DNA from: Taibaiella koreensis
Lineage (GTDB): Bacteria; Bacteroidota; Bacteroidia; Chitinophagales; Chitinophagaceae
Direction of reading: 5' to 3'
Length of the DNA stretch: 64,000 bases
Assembly (NCBI RefSeq): GCF_003545715.1
Contig: NZ_QVNU01000004.1
Span: 372,001 to 436,000 of the forward strand
Within the stretch, counting starts at the first letter, position 1. Every line of letters starts with the position of its first letter. Position numbers and translations under genes: made by a program. A model generated the notes under the pieces. That model worked only from the letters and a program-made list of their open reading frames with translations. It did no database searches and was not told the DNA's origin. Positions 25,538 to 33,879 of this stretch are shown here, piece by piece.

Positions 25538-26179
25538 ATGAGCATTATAGCAGGCATACTGGATGATCACCCCGTAGTAGTAGAAGGTCTTTTGCGCATG
25601 TTCGCCGGCAATAAGGATATCAGCATTCAACATACCTGGTATACGGCCAAGGCGTTTTACGATGACCTGGAACGGGGCATCAGGCCCGAGGTACTGCTGC
25701 TGGATATATTATTGCCCGATACCAATGGCGACATCGTCGCGCAGCAATTACAAAAAAGCAACCCGGAGATAAAAATACTGGCCATCAGCGTGCTCGACAG
25801 CGCGATCAGCGCCAATACTATGCTGCGTATCGGCTGCCTGGGCTATATTATGAAGCATGCCATATTGGAAGAATGGCAAAAAGCCATCCTGGCCGTCGCT
25901 TCAGGAAAGCAATATATCGAACCCACACTGGAAAATAAGATCGCCACACTGGGTGCAGGACGTACCCGTGAAGCCTCGGTAAAGACCACCTTAAGCCCCA
26001 GGGAAAAAGAGGTGCTGCAAATGATCGCCAGCGGCAAGAGTAAAAAAGAGATCGCCCTGGAACTGGGTATCAGTGTCAATACTGTCAAACAATATCAATT
26101 CAATATTTCCCTCAAGCTGGAAGTCAATAGCACGGCGGCGCTGGTGCGTCATGCGCTGCGCACGGGCCTGGCGGAATAA
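25538..26179 (+). CDS. NarL/LuxR-type response regulator
   Basis: The 213-residue protein has a receiver domain: the acidic pair in ILDDHP, the phospho-acceptor aspartate in LLLDILLPD near residue 57, and a conserved lysine in YIMKHA. A LuxR-type helix-turn-helix follows (LSPREKEVLQMIASGKSKKE, then GISVNTVKQYQFNISLKL). It is the obvious partner of the soluble kinase encoded upstream. Targets are unknown; the neighbouring T9SS operon is divergent from the kinase gene. Confidence 0.92.
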   Translation: MSIIAGILDDHPVVVEGLLRMFAGNKDISIQHTWYTAKAFYDDLERGIRPEVLLLDILLPDTNGDIVAQQLQKSNPEIKILAISVLDSAISANTMLRIGCLGYIMKHAILEEWQKAILAVASGKQYIEPTLENKIATLGAGRTREASVKTTLSPREKEVLQMIASGKSKKEIALELGISVNTVKQYQFNISLKLEVNSTAALVRHALRTGLAE

Positions 26180-26258
26180 GATAGCAGTGCGGAGGCTGCC
26201 TTAAAAGGCCTCAAACCTATCACATTGAGCGATTCGAAATGGAAACAGGCTTGAAACA

Positions 26259-26302
26259 TAATTTTTGTCGTATTTCGACTGCGCTCAATATGACAAAAAT
26301 TA
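26259..26302. terminator. Bidirectional terminator-like repeat hairpin
   Basis: TAATTTTTGTCGTATT pairs with AATATGACAAAAATTA around TCGACTGCGCTC, between the convergent response-regulator and oxidoreductase genes. The loop and stem resemble a dispersed Bacteroidota inverted repeat; a partial opposite copy (cacattgagcgattcgaaat) lies at 26221-26240. Confidence 0.65.
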
Positions 26303-26338
26303 CCCCTTTTGATACAGCCCCGATATACATGGCATAAG

Positions 26339-27331
26339 CTAAGCTTCCATGGCCTCCTTCAATACTGCATAAGAATGCAATCTCTTCTCCGTGTCATAGA
26401 TATTGGATGTCACCATCAATTCGTCGATGCCGGTCTCTTCGATAAACGGCAATAGCTTTTCTCTTAAGGTCTCTCGGTTACCGATAAAGGTGCAGGCAGT
26501 CATCTGTGCTACAGCAGCACGTTCCTGCAATCCCCATAAGCCATCCATCGTTTCCACCGGCGGCTGCAAGCCCTTCCGTTGGTTGGTAATAATGCCCAGG
26601 AACATCCGGTACATGGAAGTAGCCTGGTAAGCCGCCTCCGCATTGGTATCTGCGCCTATCACGTTGACACAAGCCATCATATAGGGTTGCTGCAGGTAAG
26701 GCGAGGGGCTGAAGTTCTTTTTATAGATGTCGACGGCATGGCGAAATTGCGCCGGCGCGAAATGAGCGGCGAAGGCATAAGGCAGGCCCATCTCGGCCGC
26801 CAGGAAAGCACTATCGGTACTGGAGCCCAATACCCATATGGGAATATCGGTTCCCTCCCCCGGAAAAGCCCGTACCCGGGCATGCTCGCTGGTATTGCCA
26901 AGATATTGCTGCAGCTCTTCTATGCTGCGGCCAAAGTTATACGCACCATCGGCATAGTTGCGCCGCAGCGCCGCGGCAGTCACCTGGTCGGTACCAGGCG
27001 CACGGCCAAGGCCGAGGTCTATCCTTTTGGGATACAAAATTTCCAGCGTACCGAACTGCTCAGCGATTACGAGGGGCGAGTGATTGGGCAGCATAATGCC
27101 GCCGGAGCCCACACGAAGTGTTGTGGTATGCCCTGCCACATGCCCTATCAGCACTGCGGTAGCCGAGCTGGCGATATTGGCCATATTATGATGTTCCGCC
27201 AGCCATATCCTTTTATACTGTAAAGCTTCTATATGCTGTGCCAGCGCTACCGTACGCGCTATGGCCTCCGCGGCATTGCCGCCCTCCCGTACTACGGCGA
27301 GATCCAGCGCCGATAAGGTGATCTTTTCCAT
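26339..27331 (-). CDS. Luciferase-like (LLM class) flavin-dependent oxidoreductase
   Basis: The ~330-residue protein is a single-domain (alpha/beta)8 member of the bacterial luciferase family, of the YhbW/MsnO8 type. Visible features are the start [26 protein letters not shown] (residues ~40-50), the strand [20 protein letters not shown], and [11 protein letters not shown] in the flavin/substrate region. Members use reduced FMN and oxygen; the substrate is unknown. ATG 27331 (MEKITLS) is chosen over a TTG three codons upstream. It is a single gene with an upstream gap of ~240 bp. Confidence 0.87.
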   Translation of the reverse strand: MEKITLSALDLAVVREGGNAAEAIARTVALAQHIEALQYKRIWLAEHHNMANIASSATAVLIGHVAGHTTTLRVGSGGIMLPNHSPLVIAEQFGTLEILYPKRIDLGLGRAPGTDQVTAAALRRNYADGAYNFGRSIEELQQYLGNTSEHARVRAFPGEGTDIPIWVLGSSTDSAFLAAEMGLPYAFAAHFAPAQFRHAVDIYKKNFSPSPYLQQPYMMACVNVIGADTNAEAAYQATSMYRMFLGIITNQRKGLQPPVETMDGLWGLQERAAVAQMTACTFIGNRETLREKLLPFIEETGIDELMVTSNIYDTEKRLHSYAVLKEAMEA

Positions 27332-27445
27332 ATACAACAAATCCTCTTATACCCCGGATCAGTCCCGGGGAGAGCAAATGTACGCCCGGTGATACATGCC
27401 GGGTAACAGCTATTATCAATAAGGCTATTGGCGTTAACCATGTCC

Positions 27446-27523
27446 GACATAGCAGCGACATCGTGTGCAACGTCGCTACTATGTCAGCAAAGAGAAGGGC
27501 CGCCCGCTGACCGGACGACCCTT
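27446..27523 (-). terminator. Two consecutive stem-loops after the 27.6 kb gene
   Basis: The first stem is GACATAGCAGCGAC/GTCGCTACTATGTC (27446-27485). The second is AAGGGCCGCCCG/CGGACGACCCTT (27495-27523). Both lie just beyond the 3' end of the unknown gene at 27575-27988. Confidence 0.5.
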
Positions 27524-27574
27524 TACAGGAAAAATTCAGTTGTTTTCTTCGGTATCAATCCGCTGTATCAGCCA

Positions 27575-27988
27575 TCAGCACACATGAACGATCTGCTCCG
27601 GCGCGATGCCCCGCAGCAGCAGGGCCTGCTCAAAGGCGGCAGCCGCCTCTTCTTTGCCCGCCAGGTAAAAGATGCCTTCCTGCCATAAAGTCCATAGCTC
27701 TGCTTCCAGGCGGTCGAGATAAGCGATCGCATGCATCGCCGGCTCGGGTCCGTAAGGCACTACATCCAGCAGCAGGCCGCAGCGCTCCGGCTTATAGAAA
27801 TAGATGCCGGGCATTTCCAGCACGCCTATATAGTGGCATTGGTGAAGGCAGGCTTCCTCCTTCAGTCGTTCATATAGCTCGATCGAATACTCATTCCCGA
27901 AGAAAAAATGATAGCGATGCTCCTTAAGCAGGGGCAATTCGGCATATGATTGTCTTACAGGTGTCATAACATGAATTTGATGTCTCAT
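27575..27988 (-). CDS. Conserved-looking protein of unknown function
   Basis: Starting at ATG 27988 (MRHQIHVMTPVRQS) gives 137 residues, no signal peptide and no recognised family. Features are an aromatic segment HRYHFFFGNEYSIELYERL, a beta-rich middle (HYIGVLEMPGIYFYKPERCG) and a helical C-terminus (YLDRLEAELWTLWQEGIFYL). The gene is divergent from the PchR-like AraC gene, with about 95 bp between starts, and may be under its control (inference). ATG 27967 is an alternative start. Confidence 0.6.
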   Translation of the reverse strand: MRHQIHVMTPVRQSYAELPLLKEHRYHFFFGNEYSIELYERLKEEACLHQCHYIGVLEMPGIYFYKPERCGLLLDVVPYGPEPAMHAIAYLDRLEAELWTLWQEGIFYLAGKEEAAAAFEQALLLRGIAPEQIVHVC

Positions 27989-28083
27989 GTCTCGATAGTT
28001 TAGCATTACTTTGCAAAAGTGAAACAAATTCCGGCAAAGGTTTTTATATCATCGGGATACTGTTTTATACAAAAAGGATTTTT

Positions 28084-29079
28084 ATGCCGGTAAGCGTTTA
28101 CGACAGCAACGGACAGCAATATTCCTTTGGTGACGGCAGCTTTAGTGCCGGCATCATCAACCAGCCGCTGGTTACCGAAAGCCGGGTGAAGTACAGCTTC
28201 CCTTTCGGCGACGCAGAATTGGTACAGATCGCCTTTTCGGGTATCTACATTGTATACGGCGACATTATGATGCAGGAGGCCAAGGTCCTACACTTCAGCA
28301 TGGCCGAAGAGATCGACCTGGTTGAGCTTCATTTTACACTGGCAGGCAGCGGCAGCTTATATAACGAGGCCAGTGGCAGTACCTACAACTTCAGGCAGAA
28401 CGAATACAATATGCACTATATCCCTCATTTTGAGGGAACGGGAAATTACCGTAAAGACCAGAAATACCAATTCTTCGAAGTCCATTTCACAAAGAAGTTC
28501 TTTACCGAGCTGGCACAGGACAGTTCACCTATGCTGATGGAATTTGCCGGGAAGCTGGCAGCCAGCGACCTAACCGAACTCGTCACACCTTCGCTACCGA
28601 TGACCTTTGCCATGCACCAATGCATCCGGGAGATCATGGGTTGCAACCAGAAAGGTGGCCTTAAACTATTGTTCCTGCAGTCCAAATCGATAGAGCTGCT
28701 TACCCTTCAGGCACAGGCCTTCGAAGAATACCATGACCGTAACCCGGGCGCCTGCAAAACCGAATACGACAAAGAACGCATCCACTATGCCCGCGAATAC
28801 CTGCTGCTGCATGCCGCCGAGCCTCCTTCGCTTACGGAGCTGGCCCGCGTGGCCGGGCTCAATGAGTTCAAGCTCAAAAACGGGTTCCGGGAAATCTTCA
28901 ACAACAGCGTGTTCGGCTACCTGAACGAATACCGGCTCCAAGGCGCGCGGGAAATGCTGCTGGCGGGCGGCGCGATCAAGACCGTCGCCGATCACTTCGG
29001 TTTTTCCTCCGTACAGCATTTTAGCAAGGCCTTCCGGCAACAATTTGGCCTGCCTCCCGGCCAGTGCCGGACCACCTGA
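28084..29079 (+). CDS. AraC family regulator, PchR-like
   Basis: The 331-residue regulator has an N-terminal domain of the PchR type seen in Bacteroidota iron/siderophore regulators (EEIDLVELHFTLAGSGSLYN, NEYNMHYIPHFEG). The C-terminal AraC DNA-binding domain has HTH1 at LTELARVAGLNEFKLKNGFR and HTH2 at IKTVADHFGFSSVQHFSKAF, ending FRQQFGLPPGQCR. No TonB receptor or siderophore gene is adjacent, so the ligand is open. The divergent 27.6 kb gene is a possible target. Confidence 0.85.
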   Translation: MPVSVYDSNGQQYSFGDGSFSAGIINQPLVTESRVKYSFPFGDAELVQIAFSGIYIVYGDIMMQEAKVLHFSMAEEIDLVELHFTLAGSGSLYNEASGSTYNFRQNEYNMHYIPHFEGTGNYRKDQKYQFFEVHFTKKFFTELAQDSSPMLMEFAGKLAASDLTELVTPSLPMTFAMHQCIREIMGCNQKGGLKLLFLQSKSIELLTLQAQAFEEYHDRNPGACKTEYDKERIHYAREYLLLHAAEPPSLTELARVAGLNEFKLKNGFREIFNNSVFGYLNEYRLQGAREMLLAGGAIKTVADHFGFSSVQHFSKAFRQQFGLPPGQCRTT

Positions 29080-29131
29080 ATAGCATCGGCCTTTCCGCTT
29101 CGTATGAAAGATTTATCTTTGCTGTAATACG

Positions 29132-29614
29132 ATGCGACCTTTCATGTACGCTTTTCTTATCCGGCATAAAACATTGTTACTTTACGGCCTGTGCCTGGCC
29201 GTCCTGCTGTTCCTGCTCAAATGGCTGGAGGTACGGCTGCTGCTGGTCGACCATGCATTCGAACTCTATATCGGTGGCATTGCTGTTCTGTTTACGGCAT
29301 TGGGCATATGGCTTACCCGTAAGCTTACCCGTCCGCGTGTGGAGACGATCGTGGTGGAAAAAGAAATCTATGTTCAAAAAGAACAGTCGTTCCAGGTCAA
29401 CGAACAGGAGCTGGATAGCCTTGGTATCAGCAAAAGGGAGCTGGCGGTCCTCGGACTGATGGCAGAAGGATTGAGCAACCAGGAGATCGCCGACCGGCTG
29501 TTTGTATCGCTCAACACAGTGAAGACCCACTCCTCCAATCTTTTTGAGAAAATGGAAGTCAAGCGTCGCACCCAAGCCGTAGAAAAGGCTAAAAGAATGA
29601 ATATCATCCCTTAA
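29132..29614 (+). CDS. Membrane-anchored LuxR-type transcription factor
   Basis: The 160-residue protein has two N-terminal membrane helices (LLLYGLCLAVLLFLLKWLEV and LYIGGIAVLFTALGIWLTRK). A short coiled segment (VEKEIYVQKEQ) and a LuxR/GerE helix-turn-helix follow (SKRELAVLGLMAEGLSNQEI, then LFVSLNTVKTHSSNLFEKM). It lacks a receiver domain, so it is a one-component, membrane-tethered regulator. The DUF4199 membrane protein follows after ~110 bp and is likely a functional neighbour, an arrangement seen in other Bacteroidota. Confidence 0.82.
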   Translation: MRPFMYAFLIRHKTLLLYGLCLAVLLFLLKWLEVRLLLVDHAFELYIGGIAVLFTALGIWLTRKLTRPRVETIVVEKEIYVQKEQSFQVNEQELDSLGISKRELAVLGLMAEGLSNQEIADRLFVSLNTVKTHSSNLFEKMEVKRRTQAVEKAKRMNIIP

Positions 29615-29727
29615 ACCTGCTACTTAAGGGTGAAAAACAGAAAGTAGGAACCAAAATCACCCAAAAGTATGAGCCCCGGAAACTGCGGATGATCCATTTT
29701 TGTCGCTCACGTTCAAAAAACAATAAC

Positions 29728-30261
29728 ATGAAAAAAACGGTATGGATCTCCGGTAGTATCGCCGGTCTTATTGTAGCCGCCATTATGGCCATCAGCATGA
29801 TGGTCTATCACAACAATCCCGACATGGAGGGAAGCATGTTGCTGGGTTATGCCGGTATGCTGCTGGCTTTTTCCCTCATCTTTGTAGGCGTAAAGCAATT
29901 GCGCGACAAACATTATGGCGGTCTCATTTCCTTTGGCAAAGCATTCAAGGCCGGGTTATTCATTGCGCTTATCGCTTCCACTATCTATGTGCTGGCCTGG
30001 CTCATTATCTACTACGGCTTCATGCCCGATTATATGGACAGGTACTGCGATCACATGATCAGGAAAGCACAGCAAAATGGTAATGCTGCGGAGCTGAAAA
30101 AGCAAATGGATGAAATGGCCTTCTACAAGGAGTATTATAAAAATCCTCTTTTCGTGATCCTGTTTACCTACGCCGAGATCCTCCCTGTTGGTATAGTGGT
30201 ATCACTCATCTGTGCACTCCTGCTCAAGCGGAAAAGCCGGCAGCTGCCTGTTGCATCCTGA
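29728..30261 (+). CDS. DUF4199 family membrane protein
   Basis: The 177-residue protein has about four transmembrane helices (VWISGSIAGLIVAAIMAISM; MLLGYAGMLLAFSLIFVGV; AFKAGLFIALIASTIYVLAW; a last one near LPVGIVVSLICALLLKRK). It matches DUF4199 by this layout and by the charged loop MIRKAQQNGNAAELKKQMDE. The function is unknown. The start is the ATG at 29728 (MKKTVWIS). It follows the membrane-tethered LuxR gene. Confidence 0.78.
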   Translation: MKKTVWISGSIAGLIVAAIMAISMMVYHNNPDMEGSMLLGYAGMLLAFSLIFVGVKQLRDKHYGGLISFGKAFKAGLFIALIASTIYVLAWLIIYYGFMPDYMDRYCDHMIRKAQQNGNAAELKKQMDEMAFYKEYYKNPLFVILFTYAEILPVGIVVSLICALLLKRKSRQLPVAS

Positions 30262-30263
30262 TT

Positions 30264-30376
30264 TTAAGTATTAGGTATTAAGTATTAGGCATCAGGTATT
30301 AGGTATTAGGTATTAGGTATTAGGTATTAGGTATTAGGTATTAGGTATTAGGTATTAGGTATTAGGTATTAGGTAA
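30264..30376. repeat. Heptanucleotide microsatellite (GTATTAG)n
   Basis: About sixteen consecutive 7-mers of the type GTATTAG, perfect in the centre and degenerate at the 5' end (ttaagtattaggtattaagt). It starts just after the DUF4199 gene. Confidence 0.9.
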
Positions 30377-30412
30377 TCAAAGTGTAGAGAGCAGTTAGCA
30401 ATTGGCAGTTCG

Positions 30413-30496
30413 CAAATCTCATTACCCAATACTCAAATCTCATTACCCAATACTCAAATCTCAATGCCCAATACTCAAATCTCAATACTTAATACT
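30413..30496. repeat. Four 21-bp tandem repeats
   Basis: Four head-to-tail 21-bp units start at 30413, 30434, 30455 and 30476 and share the core CTCATTACCCAATACT. The first two are identical; the last two differ by a few bases. The core is partly complementary to the heptamer array upstream, so the two could form a long imperfect hairpin. Confidence 0.85.
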
Positions 30497-30604
30497 CCAA
30501 AGCCCTTTTATTATCTTATTATGACCTCCTTTTGCAGCAGGACGCGCCCAAACCCACGTCCTGCCTGCATTGTACTGGTTTTCTGGGATTATCAATTTTA
30601 CTTA

Positions 30605-30652
30605 TTTAACCCAACTTTAACCTATCAAATAAAATCCGGTTCCCTAATTTAG
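30605..30652 (+). promoter_or_regulatory. tssD1 promoter with TTTAACC direct repeat
   Basis: TTTAACCCAACTTTAACC is a direct repeat of TTTAACC at 11-bp spacing. It is followed after 22 bp by TAATTTAG inside TTCCCTAATTTAG (close to the -7 box TAnnTTTG). The same pair, at the same 35-bp offset, lies before tssD3 (41641-41688). Confidence 0.55.
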
Positions 30653-30700
30653 CCTCATTATTTAATCGCTTATTTTCCTAACATTTAAAATCCATTTACT

Positions 30701-31105
30701 ATGGCGACTTCAGCAAGTAAATTGGCCGTTCTTGACGTTAACGGCACCGAGTTTAATGTTTTCCAGGCGAGCTTCGAATCGCTCAAGCCTGTGGACCAAT
30801 GGAACAGGGTTACCGCCTACGCTACAAAGGCCGACGCCCGTTTTGTCATCGAAGGCAACGACAAGACTTCCAAATTGTTTGAAATGTATTCAAACAGCCG
30901 GAAACGCTTCAATGCCAAGCTTACTTTATTCAACACTCACGACGAAGGTAAGCTGGTGGAGACCAATTTTAACGATTGTTCTATCACCTACTACTCATCC
31001 AAGTACAACTCTTCCGACGAAGTACCGTACACCATTACGGTCGTATTCTCGCCGAAAGTAACCACGGAAAATGCTGCCGAGCTGGCATTTGAGCAACACA
31101 CTTAA
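30701..31105 (+). CDS. tssD: T6SS tube protein TssD (Hcp), copy 1
   Basis: This 134-residue protein belongs to the Bacteroidota TssD family, which stacks as hexameric rings to form the inner tube of T6SS subtype iii. Marks are ASFESLKPVDQWNRVTAYAT near residue 22, ADARFVIEGN, and the C-terminal YYSSKYNSSDEVPYTITVVF. Four copies with ~75-85% identity by eye are spread over 22 kb, three of them heading a vgrG module. This copy is the more diverged one in the middle (KTSKLFEMYSNSRKRF). It has its own promoter region and a stem-loop downstream. Confidence 0.92.
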   Translation: MATSASKLAVLDVNGTEFNVFQASFESLKPVDQWNRVTAYATKADARFVIEGNDKTSKLFEMYSNSRKRFNAKLTLFNTHDEGKLVETNFNDCSITYYSSKYNSSDEVPYTITVVFSPKVTTENAAELAFEQHT

Positions 31106-31132
31106 GAACGGCTCTGGTATACAGCAATGAAT

Positions 31133-31181
31133 GAGCGTCCGGTAAGCCCGGACGGGTAAGTTGTGTCTTGCCGGACGGCTC
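31133..31181 (+). terminator. Stem-loop after tssD1
   Basis: GAGCGTCCGGTAAG pairs with CTTGCCGGACGGCTC. No T-run follows, so it could be a partial terminator or an RNA-stability element. The rest of the 345-bp gap to tssD2 contains no gene and no copy of the TTTAACC repeat. Confidence 0.6.
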
Positions 31182-31450
31182 AATATTCATAGTCATTTAC
31201 CTGCTTCCCGTTTTTGCTTCCGGCCATTATTATGGCATACCGGCGTATTGATCTGCCCGGTTAACTATAGCAATGTGAAAGTGTGTTTCTGACAAATGAT
31301 AGCTGTAGCCGAGTCTGGATCTGCATCCCGGCCTTATTGTTCCTTATCGTTAACTGGCTATCCACTTCATTATCAAATACTACAGGCTATCCCGTAAACC
31401 GGGGTCTGTCCTCATATCTTTTCATTCAATCATTTTAAAACCCATTTACA

Positions 31451-31855
31451 ATGGCAAATTCAGCATCCACCCTGGCCACCCTTAAGCTGGACGGTAAAAC
31501 GTATACCGTGTTCCAGGCTTCTTTCGAATCTATCAAACCCGTTGACCAGTGGAACCGCGTTACCGCTTACGCGACCAAAGCCGACGCCCGTTTCGTGATC
31601 GAAGGTAACGCCGAGACTTCGGTTATCTTCGAAAAATATGCCAATAGCCGCAAACGCGTTGACGCCGTGCTGACCCTCAACAACACGCACGACGAAGGCA
31701 AGCTGGTAGAAACCAATTATAAGGATTGCTCGATCACTTATTATTCTTCCCGTTACAACTCGTCAGACGAAGTGCCTTATACCATCACTTTCGTGCTGTC
31801 GCCCAAGGTAACCACCGAAGGTAATGTTGAGCTGGCCTTCGCTCAAACAACTTAA
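31451..31855 (+). CDS. tssD: T6SS tube protein TssD (Hcp), copy 2
   Basis: A 134-residue TssD paralogue with the same conserved blocks (SFESIKPVDQWNRVTAYATK, ADARFVIEGNAETS, YYSSRYNSSDEVPYTI). It differs from the others in the mid-region KRVDAVLTLNNTHDEG and in ENVELAFAQ-like C-terminal changes. It lies directly upstream of vgrG1. It lacks the TTTAACC element of the other three copies, so it is transcribed either from a different promoter or by read-through from tssD1. Confidence 0.92.
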   Translation: MANSASTLATLKLDGKTYTVFQASFESIKPVDQWNRVTAYATKADARFVIEGNAETSVIFEKYANSRKRVDAVLTLNNTHDEGKLVETNYKDCSITYYSSRYNSSDEVPYTITFVLSPKVTTEGNVELAFAQTT

Positions 31856-31887
31856 TAAAGTTCTTTTTGTTTGATCAGCAACAAGCT

Positions 31888-31923
31888 CCGGCAAGGTCCG
31901 GGACCCCGGTCCCGGCCTGCCGG
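31888..31923 (+). terminator. Strong GC stem-loop between tssD2 and vgrG1
   Basis: CCGGCAAGGTCCGGGACC pairs with GTCCCGGCCTGCCGG, followed by attgtttgctttt. It lies 33 bp after the tssD2 stop and 70 bp before the vgrG1 start. Confidence 0.65.
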
Positions 31924-31992
31924 ATTGTTTGCTTTTCATCAGCCTGGTGCTTATTCCGGCATCCTGCTGATTAACCACCAAAAGCCTTAACT

Positions 31993-33861
31993 ATGTTTGA
32001 TAGTCTGAGCGCCATAGCCAGCCAGCTGCTCCCTACCTATATCGGCGCCAATGTGTGGATCGGAGACAAACAGATCAAAGAGATACTATCTCTGGAGATC
32101 AGGCAGGAACATGCCTGCCATCACCTGCTCTCCCTGCGCTTCTACCAGGACCAGGTACAGCAGGAAGGTTCCATGATCTTTGATGGCGCCGAAAACCTCC
32201 TCGGACAGGTCGTTGAGGTCATCCTCTTCGACAGGAATGCCACACAAGGCGACAGGAAGCTCAAGAACCTCTTCGTCGCCACCAGGATCGCCTTCGACCA
32301 CAGCGCTATGAACGAGGGCATACTCGTGCTCGAGGCCAAAGCGCCCACCTATGTGCTCGATGGCGCACCCCATTACGAAAGCTTTTACCACAAGAACCTT
32401 GCCACCATAGCCAAAACGGTATGCAAGCCCCTGGAGAAGGTCAACAGCAAGCTTATTGCTGCCCCTACCCTCGATGCCTCCCTCAGCTATGTCTCCCGCT
32501 TCGGCGAAAGCGCCTGGAACTTCATGAAGCGGCTCAGCGCCGAGACAGGACAGTGGCTTTACTTCAATGGTAAGGAGCTTATATTCGGTCAGCCCGAATC
32601 CCAGCAGGCACGCGACCTTATCTACGGACAAAACTGCTATAAGCTCGAAATGAGTATGCAGGCCAGGCCCGTACAGGGCGGTTACTTCGACTACAATGCC
32701 TCCGAAAATACACCCCTCAGCAGCGCAGCCAACAGCGATACCGATGTGGCCAACTCCGACAGGGGCTTTGCTTTCGGAAAGGCTAAAAATATTTTTGGCG
32801 GTGATAGCTATACCCATCCCGTCGCCTTGCCCGCCGATGCACAGACGCTGGCCGGCATAGGCAAAAGCAGGGCCAATACTACGGCTGCCGACCTCTACCT
32901 CGTCAATGGTGAAAGCACCCTGCACGAGCTTAATGTGGGTATGATCGCCAACCTGCAGATGGTGCGGGCAGGCGTCAAGCTTGACCATACACCCGTACGC
33001 ATTACCGCCATTACCCACCATCTCGATGCCACCGGCAGCTACAGCAACAGCTTCAGCGCCATCAGCGCACAAAGCGTGACCCCGCCGCCAATAGACTTCC
33101 TGGCCCCCATGGCTACCGCCATGCCCGCAGAGGTGATCGACAATGCCGACCCTATGGGACAGGGCCGCGTGCAGGTCAAATTCCTGGGCTGGCAGCAGGA
33201 CCACAGCCAGCAGCAGACCGACTGGATCAGGATACTGACGCCCGATGCCGGCAGCAGCAGCGCCGTGAACAAGAACAGGGGCTATGTCTTTATTCCCGAA
33301 AAAGGAGACCAGGTAATGATCGCCTTTGAACAGAACAATCCCGACAGGCCCTATGTGCAGGGCAGTATCTTCCACGGCAGCAACGGTGCGGGTGGCTTTG
33401 CAGAAAACCACCTGAAAAGCATCATTACCCGCAGCGGCTGTACCATACAGCTCGACGATACCGATAATGCGGGCAGCATTAAGATTCAGGATCCCAGCGG
33501 AAACATCGTCTTTTTGGATGGCAAAGGCAATATCAATATAACGGCTCCCAAAAACATCAATATAAAAGCAGGAGAAGACATCAACATATCGGCGGGCCGC
33601 AATATAGCCATGGACGCCGGGAAAGATATGGGCGTCACGGTGAGCGACAACAAGTCGGTGACCGTGGGGAAAAATTACAGTCACCAATCCGACAATCATG
33701 TAGTATCGGTAAACAAAGACAAAACAGAGCGGATCGGAGCGGCATTTACGCAAACCTCGGGCAATGCGGATATCAAAACCCTCAAGGGCGATATGCTATT
33801 GAGGGGAAGCGGCCTCGCTGTCGTTCAGGGTGGAAAGGATGTCAAAGTAAGCAAAGGTTAA
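31993..33861 (+). CDS. vgrG: T6SS spike protein VgrG, copy 1
   Basis: The 622-residue protein has the gp27/VgrG N-terminal domains (residues ~1-370, with EILSLEIRQEHACHHLLSL and ESAWNFMKRLSAETGQWLYF). A gp5-like OB-fold follows (QGRVQVKFLGWQQD ... NPDRPYVQGSIFHG, ~385-470). A beta-helix of short repeats ends it (INITAPKNINIKAGEDINIS ...). It caps the TssD tube and carries cargo. Its first ~1.4 kb is nearly identical to vgrG2 and then diverges abruptly at FHGSNG. The cargo is probably the DUF4280-DUF3289 protein encoded 18 bp downstream. Confidence 0.94.
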   Translation: MFDSLSAIASQLLPTYIGANVWIGDKQIKEILSLEIRQEHACHHLLSLRFYQDQVQQEGSMIFDGAENLLGQVVEVILFDRNATQGDRKLKNLFVATRIAFDHSAMNEGILVLEAKAPTYVLDGAPHYESFYHKNLATIAKTVCKPLEKVNSKLIAAPTLDASLSYVSRFGESAWNFMKRLSAETGQWLYFNGKELIFGQPESQQARDLIYGQNCYKLEMSMQARPVQGGYFDYNASENTPLSSAANSDTDVANSDRGFAFGKAKNIFGGDSYTHPVALPADAQTLAGIGKSRANTTAADLYLVNGESTLHELNVGMIANLQMVRAGVKLDHTPVRITAITHHLDATGSYSNSFSAISAQSVTPPPIDFLAPMATAMPAEVIDNADPMGQGRVQVKFLGWQQDHSQQQTDWIRILTPDAGSSSAVNKNRGYVFIPEKGDQVMIAFEQNNPDRPYVQGSIFHGSNGAGGFAENHLKSIITRSGCTIQLDDTDNAGSIKIQDPSGNIVFLDGKGNINITAPKNINIKAGEDINISAGRNIAMDAGKDMGVTVSDNKSVTVGKNYSHQSDNHVVSVNKDKTERIGAAFTQTSGNADIKTLKGDMLLRGSGLAVVQGGKDVKVSKG

Positions 33862-33879
33862 ACAGCTGAAAAGATCGGT

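Noticed and set aside
30413-30496. CRISPR-like look of four 21-bp repeats
   Set aside because: The units are head-to-tail with no spacers, so this is a tandem repeat and not a CRISPR array. No cas gene is near.
32086-33753. Long open frame on the minus strand through vgrG1, and its twin in vgrG2 (42424-44091)
   Set aside because: It is antisense to an obvious vgrG with strong family matches. The frame stays open because of codon use in the sense gene, and the protein has no family features.
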